NCBI RefSeq assembly: GCF_030160835.1
Contig: NZ_BSPC01000018.1
Coordinates: 1-56,449, forward strand
DNA length: 56,449 bases
Direction of reading: 5' to 3'
DNA from: Labrys miyagiensis
GTDB lineage: Bacteria > Pseudomonadota > Alphaproteobacteria > Rhizobiales > Labraceae
The position numbers and the translations under genes are program-made. The notes under the pieces are model-generated. The model did no database searches. It was given only the letters and a program-made list of their open reading frames with translations, and was not told the DNA's origin. Each line of letters begins with the position of its first letter. The first letter of the stretch is position 1. Positions 47,802 through 56,312 of the stretch are shown piece by piece.

Positions 47802-48458
47802 TCACGCCGTGATCAGCACCTTCACCTGTTCCATCGTCTCGGCGATGTGATCGGCGCCAGCCGCGACGAGTGCTTCCTCGCTCGGGGGCATGTGGTGGAG
47901 CCCGCCGACGAAGCCAATTGCGACCATCCCAGCCGCCTTGGCCGCCTTGATGCCGACCACACTGTCTTCCACCACCACCGTGCCGGAGGGTGCGACACCC
48001 ATGGTCTTTGCCGCATGCAGGAAGAGGTCCGGCGCCGGCTTGCCGCGGGCCACCAGCTTCGAGCAGAAGATGTTGGGATAGACGAGTTCGAACAGATTGG
48101 TGACGCTGAGGCCGAGGCCAAGCTTGGCCGGCGGGCTGTTCGAGGCGACGCAGTAGGGTATGGCGAGCGTCTCCAGCACTTCGCGAACGCCGGGGATCGG
48201 GTCGAGCCGGGTGAGATAGGCCGCTCTCAGCATCTGAGCGGTGGTCTGGGCATGGTCATGCGGCAGCCGCAACCCGAAATCCTGCTCGAAGCGCTTCTCC
48301 AGGGCATCCTGCGTCAGGCCGAGGAAGTGCTGCATGACATCCGCGGCAGTGATCTTGGCGCCAAGATTGCTCAGGGCTTCCGCCTCGACCTGGGCGGACA
48401 GGATTTCGCTGTCGACGAGAACGCCGTCGCAATCGAAAATAACCAGAGAGAACGACAT
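47802..48458 (-). CDS. HAD-family phosphatase, phosphoglycolate-phosphatase / beta-phosphoglucomutase-like
   Basis: This 218-residue HAD enzyme with a type C1 helical cap has the nucleophile motif FDCDGVLVDSE, motif II near VASNSPPAKL, the lysine in GKPAPDLFLHA and the acid pair in VVEDSVVGIKAA. The ASNSP and GKPAPDLF segments resemble YieH/YniC-type sugar-phosphate phosphatases. The physiological substrate is unknown. Confidence 0.87.
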   Translation of the reverse strand: MSFSLVIFDCDGVLVDSEILSAQVEAEALSNLGAKITAADVMQHFLGLTQDALEKRFEQDFGLRLPHDHAQTTAQMLRAAYLTRLDPIPGVREVLETLAIPYCVASNSPPAKLGLGLSVTNLFELVYPNIFCSKLVARGKPAPDLFLHAAKTMGVAPSGTVVVEDSVVGIKAAKAAGMVAIGFVGGLHHMPPSEEALVAAGADHIAETMEQVKVLITA

Positions 48459-48523
48459 TCAAACCGCCCGGTGCGAGGAAAGCAGTGACGTGCCCCCCCG
48501 ACACGGGTCCTGTCAAGCTCCGC

Positions 48524-48607
48524 CTGGGAGCGCGGACATCTTGTCCGCTCTTGGAAATGGTAAGTTCGTCAGACAGGAAGAGGCGGACAAGATGTCCGCG
48601 CTCCCAA
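48524..48607. repeat. GGGAGCGCGGAC palindromic repeat, copy 3
   Basis: CTGGGAGCGCGGACATCTTG at the left end is inverse to CAAGATGTCCGCGCTCCCA at the right end, with a short centre containing TCTTGGAAA, as in copy 1. It lies between the HAD and cupin genes, just after the cupin stop on the minus strand. Confidence 0.82.
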
Positions 48608-48610
48608 GGA

Positions 48611-49078
48611 TCACCCCCGGTGGATCGGATCGATCCAGCGCACGGACTCGGGCTTCTCGACCGGCTCAATATCGAGATTGATGGCAACCGCCTCGCCGTC
48701 GCTGCGCACCAGCACGCATTCCAGGACTTCGTCCGGGCTGGCATTGATTTCCTGGTGCGGCACATAGGGCGGGACATAGATGAAGTCGCCGGGCCCGGCC
48801 TCCGCCACATATTCAAGATGCTCGCCCCAGCGCATGCGGGCACGGCCCTTCACCACATAGATTACGCTTTCGAGATGGCCGTGGTGATGGGCGCCGGTCT
48901 TGGCGTTGGGATGGATGGTCACCGTGCCGGCCCAGATCTTCTGCGCGCCAACGCGGGCGAAATTGATGGCCGCCTTGCGGTCCATGCCGGGTGTCTGTGC
49001 CGTATTGGCATCGAGTTCACCACCCGGGATGACGCGCACGCCGTCATGTTTCCAGCGATGGTCGTGATCCTCGGTCAT
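48611..49078 (-). CDS. Cupin-domain protein
   Basis: This 155-residue small beta-barrel protein has the metal-binding cupin motif 1 (GAHHHGHLESVIYVVKGRARM) and motif 2 (PGDFIYVPPYVPHQE). The ATG at 49078 is used; a longer frame to 49210 adds arginine-rich sequence without support. The substrate is unknown. It is divergent from recX. Confidence 0.85.
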   Translation of the reverse strand: MTEDHDHRWKHDGVRVIPGGELDANTAQTPGMDRKAAINFARVGAQKIWAGTVTIHPNAKTGAHHHGHLESVIYVVKGRARMRWGEHLEYVAEAGPGDFIYVPPYVPHQEINASPDEVLECVLVRSDGEAVAINLDIEPVEKPESVRWIDPIHRG

Positions 49079-49163
49079 GCCGGCCTCCTGCCTTCGGAGG
49101 TCGATGATGGCGCGGCGGATCGATATCCGGCAAGCTCTTTTGCGATTCGAAACGGATGGATGA

Positions 49164-49694
49164 ATGCCCGCAGACCCCAACCTCGGCCGTGAGGAAAGCT
49201 GGATGCGCAAATCCGCGCTGCATTATCTGGGCCAGCGCACGACCAGCGTCGCCAATCTCCGGCAAGTCCTGCTGCGCCGTGCCCGGCGCAAGCTCGGTAC
49301 CGAGGTCGCCGCAGCGGCGATGATCGAACGGACACTTGCCTATTGCGCCCGGCTTGGCTTCGTGGATGACGCGGCGTTCGTCGAGGCCCGCATCCATGCC
49401 GGCCGGAACAAAGGCCTTTCCATGCGCCGGATCGGCGCCGCTCTCAAGGCCAAGGGGGTCGACGCCGCCGTGGTCGCCGAGGCCTTCGCCACCGAAGATC
49501 GCGAGGTGGTGGAGGAGAGGGCCGCGGCACGGCTCGCCCAGCGCAAGCGAATCGGCCCTTGGCGCCGGCCGGACCGCGACCATGATGTCGAAAAGGAAAT
49601 CGCCGCGCTGGCCCGGGGCGGCTTCGCGATTTCCCTGGCAAGGCGTATCGTCACCGGCGATCCCAACGAAATCGAAGCGCTTTTAGAAATCTGA
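49164..49694 (+). CDS. recX: Regulatory protein RecX
   Basis: This 176-residue RecX modulates RecA filaments. It is built of three-helix repeats, with ALHYLGQRTTSVANLRQVLLRRA, YCARLGFVDDAAFVEARIHAGRNKG and RRIGAALKAKGVDAAVVAEA (each given in part). It is not next to recA here, which is common in this group. Confidence 0.85.
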   Translation: MPADPNLGREESWMRKSALHYLGQRTTSVANLRQVLLRRARRKLGTEVAAAAMIERTLAYCARLGFVDDAAFVEARIHAGRNKGLSMRRIGAALKAKGVDAAVVAEAFATEDREVVEERAAARLAQRKRIGPWRRPDRDHDVEKEIAALARGGFAISLARRIVTGDPNEIEALLEI

Positions 49695-49772
49695 AGCGGC
49701 AGTCGGCCATTGCGCCAGACGGCTTGGGGTGATTTGGTATGACCAATCCCTCTTTTTCCTCCTGGGTATCAC

Positions 49773-50252
49773 ATGTTCGATGTTCTCTGGCGCTCCCTGG
49801 CTATCGGCATTGGAGCGACCATCCTCATGGATCTGTGGGCGATCATCCTCTACAAATTCTTCGGCCAGGCCCTGCCGAACTGGGCACCCGTGGGCCGTTG
49901 GTTCTGGCACCTGAAGGACGGCAAGGTCTTTCACGACGACATCGGCCAGGCTGCGCCCTATGCGCATGAACTGGCGCTCGGCTGGATCGGCCATTATGTC
50001 GTCGGCATCGCCTACGGGATCCTGCTGGTGATCTTCGCCGGCGTGGCCTGGCTCGACAATCCCACCTTCATTCCGGCCTGGATCCTCAGCATCGTCACGG
50101 TTGGCTTCGGCTGGTTCTTGCTGCAGCCAGGCCTCGGCGTCGGCTGGGCGGCTTCCAAGACGCCGAACCCCAACAAGGTGCGATTCCTCAACCTCGTCGC
50201 CCACACGGTCTTCGCCCTGGGCCTGTGGGGCACGGCGCTGCTTATTCGCTGA
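49773..50252 (+). CDS. DUF2938 membrane protein
   Basis: This 159-residue protein has four predicted transmembrane helices (near 5-25, 65-85, 98-115 and 138-155) and the family sequences GATILMDLWAIIL and LGWIGHYVVGIAYG. The function is unknown. Its 3' end overlaps that of the convergent MEKHLA gene by 11 bp. Confidence 0.82.
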   Translation: MFDVLWRSLAIGIGATILMDLWAIILYKFFGQALPNWAPVGRWFWHLKDGKVFHDDIGQAAPYAHELALGWIGHYVVGIAYGILLVIFAGVAWLDNPTFIPAWILSIVTVGFGWFLLQPGLGVGWAASKTPNPNKVRFLNLVAHTVFALGLWGTALLIR

Positions 50253-50745
50253 TATCGTGCCAGGACGCGAACATTGCCGCCTGGCCGTGGCGTGTGCCCG
50301 CGTCATCGAACAGCTCCCACACGATGGCATTCTCGATAACGAAACGCCGTCCCGATTTGGCGATGCGGATGCCGGTGTAGTCGCCAATGAAGCCCTGGCG
50401 CCGCACGATATCGAGCAGGCGCTGGCGCTCCTCGCGATTGGGAAGCTCGGCCGACAGGCGCGAAGGAAGGCGTGTCAATTCTTCCCAATCATATTCAAAA
50501 CAGCGCTGTACAGCCTTGTTTCCATAGATGAATATCGGATCGTCTGCCGTGTTGTGGGCGAGCACGCAGAAGGGAGCACGCTCATAGAGCCAATGCGCCG
50601 GTTCGGCTTCTGTGCCATGGGTCGGAATCAGGGGGCGGCCAACAAGGCGGGTGAAACTGCTGTCCAGAAGATCGGCAAAAGCCGGATCGGTCGCAAGGAA
50701 GGGCGCAGGCATGAACGAGGACCAGGTTTGGCTCACCCCCGTCAT
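50242..50745 (-). CDS. MEKHLA (PAS-like) domain protein
   Basis: This 167-residue protein is nearly all one MEKHLA domain: LLDSSFTRLVGRPLIP, LYERAPFCVLAHNTADDPIF, YGNKAVQRCFEYDWEELTRL, GFIGDYTGIRIAKSGRRF. The domain is PAS-related and may bind a small molecule. An ArsR-type regulator gene lies 41 bp upstream in the same direction, so the two probably form an operon. The ATG at 50745 is one of several possible starts. Confidence 0.83.
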   Translation of the reverse strand: MTGVSQTWSSFMPAPFLATDPAFADLLDSSFTRLVGRPLIPTHGTEAEPAHWLYERAPFCVLAHNTADDPIFIYGNKAVQRCFEYDWEELTRLPSRLSAELPNREERQRLLDIVRRQGFIGDYTGIRIAKSGRRFVIENAIVWELFDDAGTRHGQAAMFASWHDISE

Positions 50746-50786
50746 ACCATGCGAGTGCGCGCGACGGGGGGCAGAAATCCATCGCT

Positions 50787-51107
50787 TCATTCCTTCGAGA
50801 CGGGCGGCTCCGGCTCCTCGAGCTCTTCTTGCCGGGCACTGCGCGCGTTGACCCAGCATTCGATGACCTGAAGGGCGATTGGCTGCAGAGTGCACAGGCG
50901 CACTCGGCCGACCTTCCGGGTCTGCACGAGCCCGCTAGCTTCGAGGACCTGCAGGTGCTGCAATACCGAGGGCAGGGACATGGTGATGGGCCTCGCCAGA
51001 TCCCGAACCGAGGCCGGACCCAGGCTCAGCCGTTCCACGATCAACCGGCGCGTGGGATCGGAAAGGGCCTGGAACATCAGATCCAGGGAAGGCGGTGGCG
51101 TTGTCAT
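50787..51107 (-). CDS. ArsR-family transcriptional regulator
   Basis: This 106-residue winged-helix repressor has FQALSDPTRRLIVERLSLGPASV and LPSVLQHLQVLEASGLVQTRKVGRVR as helix-turn-helix and wing. No cysteine metal site of the ArsR CVC type is seen, so it is likely not a metal sensor. It is paired with the downstream MEKHLA gene and divergent from the DapA-like operon. ATG 51107 is preferred over GTG 51116. Confidence 0.88.
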   Translation of the reverse strand: MTTPPPSLDLMFQALSDPTRRLIVERLSLGPASVRDLARPITMSLPSVLQHLQVLEASGLVQTRKVGRVRLCTLQPIALQVIECWVNARSARQEELEEPEPPVSKE

Positions 51108-51214
51108 GGCCCCCACCTAATCAAGCCGATGCCCCGGCCGCAATACACACTTTGCTAAATGGATAACTATTTCTTGTGCGGCTATGCCCTGCCGTGCACA
51201 AGGCTGAGCTTGCC

Positions 51215-51228
51215 ACTGACATGTCAGT
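51215..51228. promoter_or_regulatory. Palindromic candidate operator
   Basis: ACTGACATGTCAGT is a perfect 14-bp palindrome, 45 bases before the first ATG of the DapA-GntR-ABC operon and 107 bases from the divergent ArsR start. GntR/FCD regulators bind short palindromes, so autoregulation by the operon's GntR is plausible. Confidence 0.4.
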
Positions 51229-51273
51229 CTGTTACACATAAATACATATTGAATGATTGCATTGGATTTAGGG

Positions 51274-52161
51274 ATGAAGCACGAACATTTCGGCCTCTCG
51301 GCGGCCTTGGCGACGCCATTCGACGCGCGAGGGCAGATCGATACGGCGCGCGCCATTACGCATGCCCGCTGGTGTCTCGCCAATGGCTGCGGCAGCGTCA
51401 CTTTGTTCGGTACCACGGGTGAGGGGGCTTCGATCGGCACGGCCGAGAGGGAGCGGTTGCTTGCCTCTTTCCTCGACGTGGGTATCCAGCCCACAGAGAT
51501 CGTGGTGGGCGTGATGGCCAACAGTGTTGCCGATGCCGCCCTTCAGTCCGCGCAGGCGCTCGATGCAGGCTGCCGGGGCGTGTTGCTGGCACCGCCATCC
51601 TATTTCAAGGGGCTCGGCGACGACGGGCTGTTCGACTGGTTCGCCGGCGTTTTCGAGACGCTCGGCGCCAAGGCCCGCAGCTTCTTTCTCTACAACATCC
51701 CCTCGGTGACCGCGGTCGAGCTCTCCATCGCCTTGATCGGGCGCCTGAGGTCGGCATTCCCACACGCGGTGGCCGGCGTGAAGGATTCGTCCGGCAACTG
51801 GCCCTTCACCCAGACCCTGCTGGCTGCCCATCGCGACATCGCAATCCTGATCGGCGACGAGCGCTACCTCGCGGCTGGCGTGCGGCTCGGCGGGCAGGGG
51901 GCAATTTCGGGCATGGCCAATATCTGTCCGGAGCGCATGGGCGCCATGGTCCATGAGGGGCGCGACGATGCCGCTCTCACCAGCCTGGTCGATGACCTCG
52001 TCAAATACCCCGTCATACCGGCGGTGAAGGCTTTGATCGCCCACCGCGCGGGGGATGACGCCTGGCGCCGGACGCGCCCGCCGCTCCAGTCCCTGTCCGA
52101 AAGCGATGCGAAGCGGCTCGGCGGCCTGCTGGATCATCTCGGGCAAACGGAAGCAGCTTAG
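51274..52161 (+). CDS. Dihydrodipicolinate synthase / N-acetylneuraminate lyase family aldolase
   Basis: This 295-residue class I aldolase of the DapA family has GTTGEGAS at 47-54, the catalytic tyrosine Y140 in FFLYNIPSV and the Schiff-base lysine K170 in GVKDSSGNW. Position in a GntR-regulated ABC transporter operon points to a catabolic aldolase or dehydratase for a sugar acid or similar ligand, not lysine synthesis. The exact substrate is not evident. ATG 51274 is used; ATG 51253 is in frame. Confidence 0.85.
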   Translation: MKHEHFGLSAALATPFDARGQIDTARAITHARWCLANGCGSVTLFGTTGEGASIGTAERERLLASFLDVGIQPTEIVVGVMANSVADAALQSAQALDAGCRGVLLAPPSYFKGLGDDGLFDWFAGVFETLGAKARSFFLYNIPSVTAVELSIALIGRLRSAFPHAVAGVKDSSGNWPFTQTLLAAHRDIAILIGDERYLAAGVRLGGQGAISGMANICPERMGAMVHEGRDDAALTSLVDDLVKYPVIPAVKALIAHRAGDDAWRRTRPPLQSLSESDAKRLGGLLDHLGQTEAA

Positions 52162-52176
52162 AGAAGGGGAGACGGC

Positions 52177-52836
52177 ATGGAGGAAGGTGGCGAACCACTG
52201 CGGCTGCGCGAGAAGGCCTACGCCAGTTTCACGCGCCATCTCCTGGCGCGCGACGTCCGGCCCGGGCAATTCGTCTCCCAGCGCGAATTGGTGGCCCTTA
52301 CCGGCCTGCCGCTCGGCGCCATCCGCGAGTTGGTGCCGCGGCTGGAGGCGGAGGGCCTGCTGACCACCATTCCGCAGCGCGGCATCCAGATCGCCCATAT
52401 CGATCTCACGCTGATCCGGGATGCCTTCCAGTTCCGCCTTTTCATGGAGAAGGAAGCCATCGCCTTGTTCACCCTCTCGGCCTCGAACGAATTGCTGGCC
52501 GGGTTGCGTCGCGAACACGAGGATACTCTCGCAAAAGGACTCGCAGGCCAGCTCACGCCCGAGATCATCGACGAGGCCCAGGCGATCGACTGGAACCTGC
52601 ATGACACCATCATCGATTCCGTCGGCAACGAGATCATCGCCAAGGCCTACCGCGTCAATTCGATCAAGATGCGCTTGATCAACCAGGAACGCTTTCGCAT
52701 CGATGGCCGCGTGGTGCCGGTGATGCGCGAGCATCTGACGATCCTCGCCGCCATCGAGAGCCGGCAGCCCGAGCGCGCCGTCGAGGCCATCACCGAGCAT
52801 ATCAACAATGCCAGGGCCCTGGCCCTCAAGGTCTAG
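52177..52836 (+). CDS. GntR-family (FCD) transcriptional regulator
   Basis: This 219-residue regulator has an N-terminal winged helix (LVALTGLPLGAIRELVPRLEAEG) and a helical FCD effector domain (RDAFQFRLFMEKEAI, with histidines in WNLHDTIIDS, REHLTIL and ITEHINNA that likely bind a metal). It follows the aldolase gene by 15 bp and precedes the transporter, so it probably controls this operon. Confidence 0.88.
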   Translation: MEEGGEPLRLREKAYASFTRHLLARDVRPGQFVSQRELVALTGLPLGAIRELVPRLEAEGLLTTIPQRGIQIAHIDLTLIRDAFQFRLFMEKEAIALFTLSASNELLAGLRREHEDTLAKGLAGQLTPEIIDEAQAIDWNLHDTIIDSVGNEIIAKAYRVNSIKMRLINQERFRIDGRVVPVMREHLTILAAIESRQPERAVEAITEHINNARALALKV

Positions 52837-52883
52837 GTCTTTGTGAGTTTTTCTCACGAACAATAATTGGGGAGGAGGACACG

Positions 52884-54218
52884 ATGAGTATCGATCTTTG
52901 GAAACCGACGCGCCGCCAGTTCCTTGCCGCTTCCGCCGCCATGGGCGCTGCGGGCCTCGCCGGTATCAGGCCGGCCTTCGCGGCGGTCGACTGGAAGAAA
53001 TATGCGGGCACCACCCTCGAGGTGAATCTGGTCAAGAGCCCGCGCGGCGATACGTTGCAGAAATACCAGAAGGAGTTCGAGGAACTCACTGGAATGAAAG
53101 TGAATTCCGAACAAACGCCGGAGCTGCAGCAGCGCCAGAAGGCGGTGATCGAGCTCACCTCCGGCAAGCCGAGCTTCGACGTCATCCATATCAGCTATCA
53201 CGTGCAGAAGAGGCAATTCGAGAAGGGCGGCTGGCTCGCCGATCTCAACCCGTTCCTGAAGAATCCCGAGCTCACCGATCCCTCGCTGGTGGAAAGCGAT
53301 TTTGCCACCGCTGGCCTGGCCTTCGCCAAGGACAAGGGCGGCCGCTTCGGCGCTCTGCCTTTCTCGGTGGACTACTGGATCGTCTATTGGAACAAGGATC
53401 TCTTCGCCGCCAAGGGCCTCGAATTCCCGAAGAATTTCGATGAGATGGTGAAGGCTTCGGAGACGCTTACCGACGCAGACAACAATGTCTTCGGCTTCGT
53501 GGCGCGCGGCGCCAAGAATGCCAATGTGCCGGTGTGGACCAGCCTGTTGCTCGGCTATGGCAAGAGCTCGATCGGTCCCGACGGCTCGCTGCAGACGGAC
53601 TCGCCCGAGGCGATCGAGGCTGCCGCCCTCTATCAGCGCCTGATGACCAAATCCGCGCCGCGCGGCGTCACCGGCTTCAACTGGGCCGAGTGCCAGTCCG
53701 CCTTCCTGCAGGGCAAGGTCGGCATGTGGATGGATGGCGTCGGCTTCGCGCCGCCGCTCGAGAACCCGCAAAAGTCGCGGGTGGTCGGCAAGGTGGGCTA
53801 CAGCATCATCCCCAAGGGACCGGTGACGCAGGCCGCTCCCACCACAGGCGATGGCATCGGCGTCACCGCGGCTTCCGCCAACAAGGAAGCGGCCTATCTC
53901 TATTGCCAGTGGGCCATCTCGAAGCAGATGGGGGCAAGGCTGCTGCAATCGGGCAGCGGCGTGCCGTTCCGCAATTCCGTGCTTGGTGATGCCGAGGTGC
54001 GCAAGGGCGTGACCATGCCCGGCTCCTGGGTCGATGCGGTGGCGCAATCGGCGCCGATCAGCCAGCTCTGCCTGCCGGTCATCATCCCGGTCACCGAGTT
54101 CCGGGATATCATCGGCGTCGGCCTCACAAACCTGCTGGGCGGCGCGGATCCGGCCACCGAGATGAAGAAGGCGACGGAAGCCTTCAAGCCGGTGCTCGCC
54201 CGCAGCGAAGCGCCATGA
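52884..54218 (+). CDS. ABC transporter solute-binding protein (family 1), Tat-exported
   Basis: This 444-residue carbohydrate-type binding protein has a twin-arginine signal (TRRQFLAASAAMGAAGLAG, ending near AFAAVD), so export by the TatABC system encoded in this window is expected. The mature part has LVKSPRGDTLQKYQKEFEEL and PSFDVIHISYHVQ, as in sugar-binding proteins. A strong GGAGGAGG precedes the ATG. It overlaps the next permease gene by 4 bp. Confidence 0.9.
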   Translation: MSIDLWKPTRRQFLAASAAMGAAGLAGIRPAFAAVDWKKYAGTTLEVNLVKSPRGDTLQKYQKEFEELTGMKVNSEQTPELQQRQKAVIELTSGKPSFDVIHISYHVQKRQFEKGGWLADLNPFLKNPELTDPSLVESDFATAGLAFAKDKGGRFGALPFSVDYWIVYWNKDLFAAKGLEFPKNFDEMVKASETLTDADNNVFGFVARGAKNANVPVWTSLLLGYGKSSIGPDGSLQTDSPEAIEAAALYQRLMTKSAPRGVTGFNWAECQSAFLQGKVGMWMDGVGFAPPLENPQKSRVVGKVGYSIIPKGPVTQAAPTTGDGIGVTAASANKEAAYLYCQWAISKQMGARLLQSGSGVPFRNSVLGDAEVRKGVTMPGSWVDAVAQSAPISQLCLPVIIPVTEFRDIIGVGLTNLLGGADPATEMKKATEAFKPVLARSEAP

Positions 54219-55132
54219 CCGCTATGAGCCCAGCCGATACCGGCGTGCCAGCCATCGCGGCGTTCAAGGAGAGACCGCGGCCCGGCTATTGGCCCTTCAT
54301 CGTCCCGGCGCTCGTGGTGGTCGGGGCGGTGATCGTCTTCCCGTGGGTGTTCACCGTCTGGATGAGCGGCAGTGAATGGCAGGTCGGCTCGCCCCAGCGC
54401 TTCGTCGGCCTCGCCAACTATGTCCGCCTCGCCGGCGACGAGCGCTTCTGGGAGTCGATGTGGCACACGCTCTATTACACCGTGCTCTCCGTGGTGGCGC
54501 CGCTGATCCTCGGCACGATCGCCGCACTCGTCTTCGACTCGAAGATGCCGCTAAGGGGTCTCCTGCGCGGCATCTTCGTGATGCCGATGATGGCGACGCC
54601 TGTGGCCATCGCGCTGGTTTGGACCATGATGTTTCACCCTCAGCTCGGCGTGCTCAACTATCTGCTTTCGCTGGTTCATATCCCGCCGCAGGCCTGGATC
54701 TTCGACCAGAGCACGGTGATTCCCTCGCTGGTGCTGGTGGAAACCTGGCAGTGGACGCCTCTGATCATGCTGATCGTGCTGGGCGGCCTCGCCTCGATGC
54801 CGCGCGAGCCTTTCGAGAGCGCCATGATCGACGGCGCCAATGGCTGGCAGAAGTTCCGCTACATCACGCTGCCGATGATCCTGCCCTTCATGATGATTGC
54901 CGTCATTATCCGCTCCATCGATGCGCTGAAGAGCTTCGACATCATCTATGCGATGACGCAGGGCGGCCCCGGTACGGCGTCGGAGACGATCAACCTCTAT
55001 CTCTACAACGTCGCCTTCTCCTACTACGACATCGGCTATGGCTCGGCGATCGCCGTGGTGTTCTTCGTCATCATCATCCTGATGTCCCTGGTGCTGCTGC
55101 ATCTGCGCCAGCGCGCCAAATGGAATGTGTGA
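54215..55132 (+). CDS. Sugar-type ABC transporter permease (MalF/UgpA-like)
   Basis: This 305-residue permease has six helices and the EAA loop FESAMIDGANGWQKFRYITLP. It is coupled by ATGA overlap to the binding-protein gene, and the second permease follows 12 bp later. Confidence 0.9.
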   Translation: MTAMSPADTGVPAIAAFKERPRPGYWPFIVPALVVVGAVIVFPWVFTVWMSGSEWQVGSPQRFVGLANYVRLAGDERFWESMWHTLYYTVLSVVAPLILGTIAALVFDSKMPLRGLLRGIFVMPMMATPVAIALVWTMMFHPQLGVLNYLLSLVHIPPQAWIFDQSTVIPSLVLVETWQWTPLIMLIVLGGLASMPREPFESAMIDGANGWQKFRYITLPMILPFMMIAVIIRSIDALKSFDIIYAMTQGGPGTASETINLYLYNVAFSYYDIGYGSAIAVVFFVIIILMSLVLLHLRQRAKWNV

Positions 55133-55144
55133 GGAGAGGCCGTC

Positions 55145-55963
55145 ATGACACTCCACCGTCTCCTGCGCATGGCCGGCACGCTGTTCCTGGCCTTCGTGAT
55201 CATCTCGCCGGCGCTGTTCTTCTTCATCTGGATGCTGTCGCTGTCGCTGAAATACGAGATCGACAACGGTGCTTATCCGCCCATCCTGATTCCGGAGCAA
55301 TTCGCCTGGTCGAACTACACCGACATCTTCGCCACCAATGACTTCCTGCTCTATTTCTGGAACAGCATCATCGTCACGGGCACGGCGACGATCCTGGCCC
55401 TGGTGGTGGGCGTGCCGGCGGGTTACGGCATCGCCCGCATCAAGGCGGACAAGGCGGCGATGGTGATCATGATCGCCCGCATGACGCCGGGCCTGTCCTT
55501 CCTGATCCCGATGTTCCTGCTGTTCCAGGCGCTCGGCCTGCTCGGCACGCTGTGGCCGCAGATCATCATCCATCTGGTGGTGACCATCCCGATCGTGATC
55601 TGGATCATGATCGGCTATTTCGAGACCACGCCGCTGGAGCTGGAGGAGGCGGCCATGATCGACGGCGCCAATCGCTGGCAGATCTTCATGAAGGTGGCGC
55701 TGCCGATCGCCAAGCCTGGCATCGTGGTGTCGCTGATCCTGGCAGTGATCTTTTCCTGGAACAACTTTGTGTTCGGCATCGTGCTCGCCAGCCGCGAGAC
55801 GCGTACCCTGCCGGTGGCCGTCTACAACATGCTGTCCTTCGAGCAGGTGAGCTGGGGCCCGCTGGCGGCGGCGGCGCTGGTGGTCACACTGCCGGTTCTG
55901 CTGCTGACCCTGTTCGCCCAGCGCCAGATCGTGGCGGGACTGACGGCCGGTGCCGTCAAATAG
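55145..55963 (+). CDS. Sugar-type ABC transporter permease (MalG/UgpE-like)
   Basis: This 272-residue permease has six helices and the EAA loop LEEAAMIDGANRWQIFMKVALP, pairing with the upstream permease. GGAGAGG lies just before the ATG. No ATPase gene follows within the 486 bases left in the window. Confidence 0.9.
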   Translation: MTLHRLLRMAGTLFLAFVIISPALFFFIWMLSLSLKYEIDNGAYPPILIPEQFAWSNYTDIFATNDFLLYFWNSIIVTGTATILALVVGVPAGYGIARIKADKAAMVIMIARMTPGLSFLIPMFLLFQALGLLGTLWPQIIIHLVVTIPIVIWIMIGYFETTPLELEEAAMIDGANRWQIFMKVALPIAKPGIVVSLILAVIFSWNNFVFGIVLASRETRTLPVAVYNMLSFEQVSWGPLAAAALVVTLPVLLLTLFAQRQIVAGLTAGAVK

Positions 55964-56013
55964 CGCTTCCGACGGCTATAAGGATATCCTCATAAACCAT
56001 TGTTTATTCAAGC

Positions 56014-56030
56014 TATAATGGCAGGGGGAG
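56014..56030 (+). promoter_or_regulatory. Putative -10 box and ribosome site before a short open frame
   Basis: A consensus TATAAT (56014-56019) is followed by AGGGGGAG (56023-56030), six bases before an ATG at 56037. No good -35 box is seen at 16-18 bp. If real, the leader would be only about 10 nt. Confidence 0.35.
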
Positions 56031-56036
56031 CTGCAC

Positions 56037-56312
56037 ATGAAAAACCGGCGAGAAGTCTCGTGGGGTTTGACAGTGCCCTTGGAGAGTCATGAGGTCTTCA
56101 GGCCTTGGCGACCCTCGGATGCGCAAGACCCAGCCTGGCAGGATGGGATCGAGGTCTTTGACGGGCGGCGTGTAGGAAAAGTTATTTTCATAAAGAGCCT
56201 TACAGGAGCTTCCTCGATCATTTTAGGATTAGCCAAATCGCTTGCGCCGCGCCGTGGATCGAGAGATTCCAACCGTCGGAGCGGACGCTGGCCGTTCAGG
56301 CAGTACCGTTGA
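56037..56312 (+). CDS. Hypothetical short protein
   Basis: This 91-residue open frame has a strong Shine-Dalgarno but no recognisable domain; the C-terminal third is Arg-rich. Codon use is less GC3-biased than in neighbouring genes. It could be a real small gene, a remnant of a broken gene, or chance. The remaining sequence to 56449 shows nothing else. Confidence 0.25.
   Translation: MKNRREVSWGLTVPLESHEVFRPWRPSDAQDPAWQDGIEVFDGRRVGKVIFIKSLTGASSIILGLAKSLAPRRGSRDSNRRSGRWPFRQYR

Noticed and set aside
51268-52863. 531-codon open frame antisense to the aldolase and GntR genes
   Set aside because: It spans two well-supported genes and has no family signature.
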